Shown one piece after another: positions 1 to 5,763 of a DNA stretch of 7,096 nucleotides. A program made the position numbers and the translations under genes. How positions within the stretch are numbered: the first letter of the stretch is position 1; each line of letters begins with the position of its first letter. A model generated the notes under the pieces. It saw only the letters and a list, made by a program, of their open reading frames with translations, searched no databases and was not told the DNA's origin. Source of the DNA: Verrucomicrobiales bacterium (GTDB taxonomy: Bacteria > Verrucomicrobiota > Verrucomicrobiia > Limisphaerales > Palsa-1400); the NCBI GenBank assembly GCA_028293405.1, contig JAQGOW010000460.1, positions 1 to 7,096 on the forward strand, written 5' to 3'.

Positions 1-1153
1 TTATTTCATCGGCGTCCCGAGCCCGATGCTCTTTGGTGCGCTCGCAACGCTCTTGCGTTTTGTTCCTTACGTCGGCGTTTGGATCGCCGCCGCATTTCCC
101 CTGCTGCTTGCGTTCGCGATCGATCCGGGTTGGGCAAAATTTTTGTGGACCTGCGGATTGTTTGCGGCCGCTGAACTCATTACTGCGAACGTCATCGAAC
201 CGTTGCTCTATGGCTCGCAAACCGGCGTCTCACCCGTCGCGTTGTTGCTCGCGGCAGTATTCTGGACGTGGCTCTGGGGTCCGATCGGGCTGTTGCTCTC
301 CACGCCGCTCACGGTATTTCTCGCAGTCGCAGGTTCGCACGTGCGACGCCTTGGTTTCTTGCACGTGTTGTTGAGCGACGAACCAGTTCTGACCATGGAT
401 GCGCGATTCTACCAACGTCTGCTCGCCGGAGATCGCGATGAAGCTAGTGAAATCGTCGAAGAATTCATGGAAGAAAAACATTCTCTGTCTGCGTTGTTCG
501 AAGAGGTTGTTTTGCCGTCTCTGCTGTTAATCGAAAATGATCGCGCGCGCGGACGTATCCCGCGTGAACGCGAATTCGACATGTTCCAAAACCTTCGCGA
601 AATAGTTGAAGAATTGTGCGATGAACATCGTCAATCGACTGCCGTTCGGGACGTCAAAGACGATACCGACGACCAGCATGCCTTCAACACCCCTGCTCTG
701 CCGGAACTCGCCATTATCGTGCCAGCGAAAGATTCTGCTGACGAAATCGTCGGCCTGATGCTTGCGTGTTTGTTGAGGTCGCACGGCGTTGGCGCCCGCG
801 CCCTCTCCGCGATGGGTCTGACCGCGGATTTCCTCGACGACGTCGCGACGGTTCAAGCCCGTGTCGTTTGTATTTCCGCCGTTCCACCAACGCGTTTGCG
901 CCGCGCTCGATATCTCATGAAGAAACTGCGCGCTCGCTTTGCCGACACTAAAGTGGTGCTCGGCGTTTGGGGAATGAAACGTGATGACACGCTCCTTAGT
1001 GAGAAAGACGTCGAGGTTGCTCCAGACACGATCGTTGTCAGCCTAGGCGAAGCCGTGACCACGCTGATAGCAATGAGCGGTGTGGACGACAAAAAAATTA
1101 ATCCAACACCGCTCGCTGACTCTGCCGCGCCGGTCGAACACCAATCGAAATAG
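1..1153 (+). CDS. AI-2E family transporter (TqsA/PerM/YdiK-like), 3' part, with a B12-binding-like soluble tail
   Basis: Partial: the frame is open from base 2 (reads YFIGVPSP before the Met at 26), so the true start lies left of the window. Residue numbers count from that Met. Residues 1-33, 37-57 and 69-104 are hydrophobic membrane segments. 'GVPSPMLFGALATLLRFVPYVG' minus its ends and the later 'IEPLLYG' and 'GPIGLLLSTPL' match the conserved C-terminal half of the AI-2E permease family, whose members export small molecules or are uncharacterised. The remaining ~270 residues are soluble. Residues 126-198 (LLAGDRDEA, then VVLPSLLLIE) resemble the helical cap (B12-binding_2) of methionine synthase-type cobalamin modules. 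Residues 224-350 look like an alpha/beta Rossmann fold resembling the B12-binding domain. The cobalamin-ligand motif DxHxxG is replaced by DSADEI (236-241), so B12 binding is doubtful. The family call is firm, the tail assignment is inferred, and the substrate is unknown. Confidence 0.87.
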   Translation, partial: YFIGVPSPMLFGALATLLRFVPYVGVWIAAAFPLLLAFAIDPGWAKFLWTCGLFAAAELITANVIEPLLYGSQTGVSPVALLLAAVFWTWLWGPIGLLLSTPLTVFLAVAGSHVRRLGFLHVLLSDEPVLTMDARFYQRLLAGDRDEASEIVEEFMEEKHSLSALFEEVVLPSLLLIENDRARGRIPREREFDMFQNLREIVEELCDEHRQSTAVRDVKDDTDDQHAFNTPALPELAIIVPAKDSADEIVGLMLACLLRSHGVGARALSAMGLTADFLDDVATVQARVVCISAVPPTRLRRARYLMKKLRARFADTKVVLGVWGMKRDDTLLSEKDVEVAPDTIVVSLGEAVTTLIAMSGVDDKKINPTPLADSAAPVEHQSK

Positions 1154-1158
1154 CGCCT

Positions 1159-2061
1159 TCACTTAACCGGAGCGTACGCAGTTCCGTTCACAACGCTTGT
1201 CGGGTGTTCCACATATTTGCCGTGATCCGGAACAGACGTCGCTTTGAAATTGCGCGCTAATTCATTCAACGCACTCCGCATCGCCGGTCCGTGCATGGCC
1301 CTGCCGTGTCCAGTGATGACCAACTCAGGTTCCAGCGTGGCGAGTCTTTGCACAGAAGTTTCGGCCTCCAGAAAATTCTGCGTGTAATACATCGGCGGCC
1401 CGTGCATCTCTGGCTTTTGCGTCATGACGGCGTAAACAGATTCCTGCCGCGTCGTCACAAATGCATCGCCCGCGATCAGCGCACGATCTCCTTCGCGCCA
1501 AAGTGAAATATGTCCGGGCGTGTGACCTGGCGTGTGAATCCACAACCAACCACGCATCGCCGGGACCTCGCCGTTTGGCGGCAAAGCCTGCAGCCATTTT
1601 GAGACGTTAAAGGGGCCGCGCGGAAACATCACTGACAACGCCGGCATCATTCCTCCTCCCACTCCCGTGTCCGGCGCCGGGTACGCAGCGGCTCCGTTGA
1701 GATAAGGCAGCTCCAGATCAGACGCGTAAATCGGCACGTTCCAGTCTTTCGCCAAATGTTCCAACGAACCCGCGTGATCGGCGTGCGCGTGCGTCATAAT
1801 GATGCAAGCGGGCCGCCCACTTTCACCAAAACGCGCCGCCGCAGCACGTTTGATTGTGCCAGCCATTCCGGGCAAACCGGCATCGATTAAAACCCAATTT
1901 CCGTCTCCGGCACATCGCTGGCCAAAGAACGCAATGTTTACAATCCCCAAACGTTTGTAAGCCAAATCAGGTAAAACTTCGTGTGTGTTGTCGTCGCGCT
2001 CTTGATCGGATTCGTGCAGATCAGCGATCGCGGTCCGTTCGATCTCAATGGTTTCGGTCAT
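1159..2061 (-). CDS. MBL-fold metallo-hydrolase (glyoxalase II-like)
   Basis: A 300-residue, probably cytoplasmic hydrolase of the metallo-beta-lactamase superfamily; no signal peptide is visible. The full dinuclear metal-ligand set can be read: THAHADHAG gives H91, H93, D95 and H96; TPGHTPGH gives H180; AGDAF gives D199; ITGHG gives H252. This predicts an active zinc (or iron) hydrolase of a thioester, lactone or similar bond. The substrate cannot be told from sequence, and relatives include glyoxalase II-like enzymes and quorum-sensing lactonases. The roughly 40 residues before the fold are acidic and polar. The start is supported by a GGGAG ribosome-binding site 6 bases upstream. It lies 68 bases downstream of the di-heme fusion gene on the same strand with no clear terminator between, so co-transcription is possible. 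Its 3' end faces the permease gene across 5 bases. The superfamily call is near certain, the role unknown. Confidence 0.93.
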   Translation of the reverse strand: MTETIEIERTAIADLHESDQERDDNTHEVLPDLAYKRLGIVNIAFFGQRCAGDGNWVLIDAGLPGMAGTIKRAAAARFGESGRPACIIMTHAHADHAGSLEHLAKDWNVPIYASDLELPYLNGAAAYPAPDTGVGGGMMPALSVMFPRGPFNVSKWLQALPPNGEVPAMRGWLWIHTPGHTPGHISLWREGDRALIAGDAFVTTRQESVYAVMTQKPEMHGPPMYYTQNFLEAETSVQRLATLEPELVITGHGRAMHGPAMRSALNELARNFKATSVPDHGKYVEHPTSVVNGTAYAPVK

Positions 2062-2067
2062 GATTTT

Positions 2068-2072
2068 CTCCC
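2068..2072 (-). promoter_or_regulatory. Shine-Dalgarno site of the MBL-fold hydrolase gene
   Basis: On the minus strand GGGAG lies 6 bases before the ATG at 2061, a good match in sequence and spacing, and it supports that start codon. It is the only convincing ribosome-binding site seen in the minus-strand block; the two upstream genes whose starts lie in the window have none. Confidence 0.75.
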
Positions 2073-2129
2073 GTGGTTAAATGGTCCTCTACCACAACCG
2101 TACGCGCGAACCATCGCCTGACAAGTGGC

Positions 2130-3875
2130 CTAGTTCTTGACGAATTTAGGGTCGGTCAGGCTCTTAAGGAATGCAACCAAAGCCTGTTTATCCGCGGACG
2201 ACAAATGAATCCCGCCATCGGGATGCTTGGCAATATTCGGGTCGAGCGTTGAACTGCGTTTGACGCCCGTGCTGTAGTGTTCGATCACTTCCTCGAGCGT
2301 CTTGAATCTGCCGTCATGCATGTAAGGCGCGGTTAATGCGATGTTTCGCAGCGACGGCGTCGAAAATTTGCCGCGATCAGAATCTATCTTCGTGAACTTA
2401 TTCCGGCCCGGATCCAAGTCGAATTTGCCGTCGAGCCCGTTGTTGTGAAATTGGTGATCGCTGAATAACGGGCCGCCATGGCAATGAAAACAATCGGCAC
2501 CGTAATTTTGCATGCGCGGTTCGTATTCAGTCATGAACAATTCGAACCCGCGTTGTTCCTGCTCAGAAAACTTTTCCTGCCCACGCAACACGCGGTCGAA
2601 CTTGGAATCGAACGACGTTAACGTGAGCACGAATTGTTCAATCGCCAAGCCGATCTTCTCCGAAGTAATTTCCTTCGAACCAAACGCCTTCTCGAACAAT
2701 GCCGCGTATTCCGTTCGCGCATTCAAATTCGACACCGCTCCTTCAAGCGTCTGGTCCATTTCGACGTGGTCCTGAATCGGCATCAGCGCCTGCGCCCGCA
2801 AACTCGGCGCGCGGCCGTCCCAAAAGAAACTCGATTTCCAAGCCAAATTGAAAAGCGGCATGCCCTGCCTTGTTCCCGTTTGATTGCGCACGCCGATACT
2901 GAAACGGCGCGAATCCGAAAACGCGGCGGCGTCCTGATGGCACGACGCGCAGGAAATGGAGCCATCACGCGACAGCGCTTTCTCGTGAAACAGTTTGTCA
3001 CCAAGACTGACCCGCTCTTCGATCAACGGATTGTCGCGCGGCAAGCTTGGAATCGGAAACATCCCGCTCATCTGAAACCGAAACGGCGTAAACTGCTTCG
3101 GCAAATACAGCGGCTTAGTCGGCACGTCTTTCGCGGTGTCTGACGTTTGGAAATATTGCCGGATACGAAATGATCCCGGTAAATTCGCACGAATTCCCGC
3201 CGCCACTGAATCGCCGGCGCGCGAATGTGTCGAAGTCCCGTCTTTCACAAACGACAACAGCCTCGGCGAGTTCAACGCCGTCGCAGTATCGAAGTCGACA
3301 ATCAGTCGCGAATCCTTGGTCATATCCAAATTCGCGGCCAACGTTACCGGTGTGTAATTGTTTGTGCGCGCGAAGTGGTACGAATAGCCCTTCGGCTCGG
3401 TGCCCGCAGTTTGATAAAGCCCTTCCAGTGCCAGGAAAATGTATCCGCCCTGCCAACTCCAATGCAGGCCGTTCAGGTTCGGGTTCAAAGGGTGGTCCGC
3501 CGCGTATTGCGTCACATCAGACGAATTCACCTTGGACGTGAGCCCGACCGAAAATCGCATCGCGCGATAAACTCCACTTGGAACATCGAATCGCGCAGTG
3601 GTGCGCTTCGAACCGGCATCCATCCACGCAAACTTATCGTTCACCTCAATCCACTTCCCGTCCTCGCGTTCGAACGCAAAATCGCTGAGCAAATAACTCA
3701 CGCGCTCAATCGACATCACCTCGTCCGCCGCGTTGCGATACTGCATCGAGTTCAGTGTAAGCGGCACGCCGTTGAAGACATGGTTTACCGCGAACTCAAG
3801 AGAAGCAGCTTCGAGCGCGACCGTTGCGAACACGCAAACGGTCACCAGAAACGTTCTGGCAAATACTCTCAGCAT
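2130..3875 (-). CDS. Exported MbnP-MbnH fusion: copper-binding MbnP-like domain plus MauG-like di-heme peroxidase domain
   Basis: A 581-residue protein with a Sec-type signal peptide (residues ~1-24, basic then hydrophobic, small residues near LEAAS). Residues ~26-240 match the MbnP family: 'EFAVNHVFNG' at the start, DHP at 127-129, LHWSWQGGY at 137-145 and YSYHF at 164-168. W139 or W141 are candidates for the tryptophan that MbnP converts to kynurenine; H32, H128, H138 and H167 are possible copper ligands. Residues ~270-575 are a di-heme cytochrome c peroxidase/MauG domain with two c-type heme sites, CASCH (309-313) and CFHCH (462-466). W352 in FFWDGRA is placed like the inter-heme electron-relay Trp. 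APYMHDGRF is at 516-524, and Y534 in IEHYSTG sits where classical peroxidases have a Met ligand and MauG a Tyr. In methanotrophs MbnP and MbnH are separate; here they are joined in operon order. No Shine-Dalgarno is visible before the ATG, and a terminator hairpin ends 16 bases upstream. Domain calls are strong; chemistry and the Tyr ligand are inferred. Confidence 0.9.
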   Translation of the reverse strand: MLRVFARTFLVTVCVFATVALEAASLEFAVNHVFNGVPLTLNSMQYRNAADEVMSIERVSYLLSDFAFEREDGKWIEVNDKFAWMDAGSKRTTARFDVPSGVYRAMRFSVGLTSKVNSSDVTQYAADHPLNPNLNGLHWSWQGGYIFLALEGLYQTAGTEPKGYSYHFARTNNYTPVTLAANLDMTKDSRLIVDFDTATALNSPRLLSFVKDGTSTHSRAGDSVAAGIRANLPGSFRIRQYFQTSDTAKDVPTKPLYLPKQFTPFRFQMSGMFPIPSLPRDNPLIEERVSLGDKLFHEKALSRDGSISCASCHQDAAAFSDSRRFSIGVRNQTGTRQGMPLFNLAWKSSFFWDGRAPSLRAQALMPIQDHVEMDQTLEGAVSNLNARTEYAALFEKAFGSKEITSEKIGLAIEQFVLTLTSFDSKFDRVLRGQEKFSEQEQRGFELFMTEYEPRMQNYGADCFHCHGGPLFSDHQFHNNGLDGKFDLDPGRNKFTKIDSDRGKFSTPSLRNIALTAPYMHDGRFKTLEEVIEHYSTGVKRSSTLDPNIAKHPDGGIHLSSADKQALVAFLKSLTDPKFVKN

Positions 3876-3884
3876 AGCGTCATC

Positions 3885-3920
3885 AAAGCAAAAATCCGCG
3901 CATTACACACGCGCGGATTT
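3885..3920 (-). terminator. Intrinsic terminator between the YHYH gene and the MbnP-MbnH fusion gene
   Basis: On the minus strand a perfect 10-bp GC-rich stem (AAATCCGCGC at 3920-3911 pairing with GCGCGGATTT at 3901-3892) encloses a 9-base loop, GTGTGTAAT. The 3' arm runs into TTTTT, then GC, then TTT. The hairpin starts 15 bases after the stop of the YHYH gene and ends 16 bases before the ATG of the di-heme fusion gene. Stem, loop and U-run fit Rho-independent termination of the upstream transcript. On the plus strand the stem is followed only by GAAGACTTGC, so it is not a good terminator that way. It could also act as an attenuator for the fusion gene. Confidence 0.82.
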
Positions 3921-3935
3921 GAAGACTTGCGTCGC

Positions 3936-5714
3936 TCACTTAATCGTAAATCCAGCGGGCAAGGTGTAAGTCACGGTGGCGGTCGGATTGCCAGGAGGTC
4001 CGGGAAATACCACAGTGACCGTTTGCGCACCCGGCGTGGCATTAGCGGGAATGGTGATGCTGGTTGTTACTTGTGTCTGGCTTACGTGCACGTTGCTCGT
4101 CCCTGTGATCGTTCCGACGGTGACGCTGTTGATAGGAGCGACTGCCGGCGGCGGGTTCAAACTCGGATCCAGGTTGATCGTGAGCGTGAAAGTCGTGCCG
4201 CGATTGGCGCTCGTCGGCGCTACGCTCAAAATGCCACCGCCCGTTGTGCTAATTACCGAATCATAAGCGGCGAGATTCGTGCGAGCCACTCGATAGAAAA
4301 TATTCGATCCGTTGGCAGCTTGGGTATACGAGCCAGTGTTAAGCGTCGCAGCTATGTTTCCTGCATTCGTGCTCCAGGTCGCCACATCTGTGCTCGATTC
4401 CACGCGATACGTGCCGCCTTCGGTTGCACTCCAAAGCAACGTCATCACATTATTGCTGATCGCCGGCGGATTCAAAGTCAGAGGCGCATTCGGCCCACCG
4501 TCGAAATTTGTGACAACATTTTCGGTAATCGAACTCACCAACGCGCCGCCATTCACGCCGTAATATTGTCGGCCGGTGTTGTATGGATAAACAGGTGTCC
4601 CGCTGGCGTCGATTGCCGCGAAGTAAGCATAGGTGCCGTTCGGAAATTCCGGTGTCACACACCAACGTCCGTTGTATTCATCGAGATCGAAATCCACAGC
4701 GAGCACTTTGCCGAGGTCACCGAGGTATTCGTAATCTTCTTCGTAATGGCCGATTGGATACGTGGTGCTCACAGCCGGACCGTATTCGCTGGCGGACAAA
4801 GTTGCTGAACGATTGCCCTCGCGAGCCCGCCACGTCGGGAAGGTCACGCGACCGGTCGTCGTTAGATTCACCGAACCTGAAGTGCCATCGCGTTTCACGT
4901 AACCCGGAACCATCCGGCGAATGCCACTGCTCGAATTGGACGCACTCGAATACCCATACGGTCCATAGATGGGGTAACCGTCCTGAATCCAACCGATGAT
5001 GGGTGAGTGTTTCGTGGGTGCGTTCGTGCTCGGCGAGTAAATTTTGCTGACCGGATCGAACGTGACGTTATCGCCGAGCAAATAGCGCAGCGCAATCGGC
5101 GTCGCGTGGTAATGATATCGTCCAGTGTTTTGTTGGTGGGCATAGGCCGGATCCATTGTCGTGCCTTCGTTCGACCACGCTTCGCGATTCCATAAGCCGT
5201 CGCCGCTCAAACCGTTTCCAGCCGTGGCATCCTGCCCGCTTGAATACGAATAAGAAAACGCGTCACCCGAATCAAAAATCCGAACACCATCAACCATCAT
5301 CCCAACCTCGCCCTGCACCGCGGTGTGCGTTGTTGCAGGAGTGGGCGTGCGTGGGAATTTGTAAATCATTTTCTGGTTTGCAGGCAGATTCACAAACACC
5401 GCCGTATGCGCCGAGTTATTCCACCAGGGGCCCATCACGTGACTGCCCAAACCAGTGCTCCGCACGTAGACGTAATTGGACGAAGTAAAAATTTGCTGCG
5501 CGCCGCAATACGCTGGCAAGGACTGCGTCTGCTGGCCGTTGCTCCACGTGGTCACGGTGGACCCGTTGGCCTTCATGGTGTCGTTCGTATAGATGTGCGC
5601 GTATTTGCCGGAGTACGTCGTGAGCCACGAATCAACTTGCGGCTCAGCGGATGCGCGTTGCGCCGCGAATGTGGCGAGGAGAATAACGACAGCCAGTTGG
5701 AAATTGGTTTTCAT
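3936..5714 (-). CDS. Secreted YHYH-domain protein with FN3-like module and extra C-terminal Ig-like domain
   Basis: A 592-residue exported protein. The signal peptide is MKTNFQLAVV onward with likely cleavage after ASA (residue 23). Residues ~30-400 form the YHYH domain: VMGPW at 93-97, GRYHYHATPIALRYLLGD at 198-215 with Y200-H203 the name-giving motif, HSPIIGWIQDGYPIYGPYGY at 236-255, and CVTPEFPNGTYAYF at 352-365. The domain's function is not established; the dense His, Tyr and Trp would suit metal or carbohydrate binding, but that is a guess. Residues ~405-486 are a small beta module with GGTYRVESS and WSTN. Residues ~490-592 form a Thr/Val/Pro-rich Ig-like domain absent from the paralogue. 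C70 and C352 are the only cysteines after the signal peptide and might form a disulfide. The gene lies 49 bases after the paralogue with no terminator between, suggesting co-transcription, and is followed by a strong terminator. No Shine-Dalgarno is visible before the ATG. Confidence 0.88.
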   Translation of the reverse strand: MKTNFQLAVVILLATFAAQRASAEPQVDSWLTTYSGKYAHIYTNDTMKANGSTVTTWSNGQQTQSLPAYCGAQQIFTSSNYVYVRSTGLGSHVMGPWWNNSAHTAVFVNLPANQKMIYKFPRTPTPATTHTAVQGEVGMMVDGVRIFDSGDAFSYSYSSGQDATAGNGLSGDGLWNREAWSNEGTTMDPAYAHQQNTGRYHYHATPIALRYLLGDNVTFDPVSKIYSPSTNAPTKHSPIIGWIQDGYPIYGPYGYSSASNSSSGIRRMVPGYVKRDGTSGSVNLTTTGRVTFPTWRAREGNRSATLSASEYGPAVSTTYPIGHYEEDYEYLGDLGKVLAVDFDLDEYNGRWCVTPEFPNGTYAYFAAIDASGTPVYPYNTGRQYYGVNGGALVSSITENVVTNFDGGPNAPLTLNPPAISNNVMTLLWSATEGGTYRVESSTDVATWSTNAGNIAATLNTGSYTQAANGSNIFYRVARTNLAAYDSVISTTGGGILSVAPTSANRGTTFTLTINLDPSLNPPPAVAPINSVTVGTITGTSNVHVSQTQVTTSITIPANATPGAQTVTVVFPGPPGNPTATVTYTLPAGFTIK

Positions 5715-5763
5715 ACGAATGCTACGGAATCAAGTTTAGGTGTTTGGTTTTGTGAAAAACAAT

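Noticed and set aside
1154..1158. Shared bidirectional terminator between the convergent permease and hydrolase genes
   Set aside because: Only 5 bases separate the stops and no GC-rich hairpin with a T-run is evident around them.
2073..2095. Small inverted repeat (GTGGT / ACCAC) abutting the ribosome-binding site of the MBL hydrolase
   Set aside because: Only 5 bp with a 13-base loop; too weak to claim a regulatory hairpin or terminator.
3863..3884. Out-of-frame ATG 8 bases upstream of the fusion gene start, giving a four-codon frame overlapping the start
   Set aside because: Too short to distinguish from chance, and without a ribosome-binding site.
3225..4808. Long plus-strand open frame (527 codons) antisense to the fusion gene and the YHYH gene
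   Set aside because: It is rich in Arg, His and Ser without any recognisable domain, runs across the terminator hairpin and the ends of two well-supported genes, and is best explained as an antisense shadow of biased codons.
5715..5763. Possible promoter or terminator in the 49-base gap between the two YHYH genes
   Set aside because: I see only a 5-bp AT-type inverted repeat (GTTTT / AAAAC) and no convincing -35/-10 pair.
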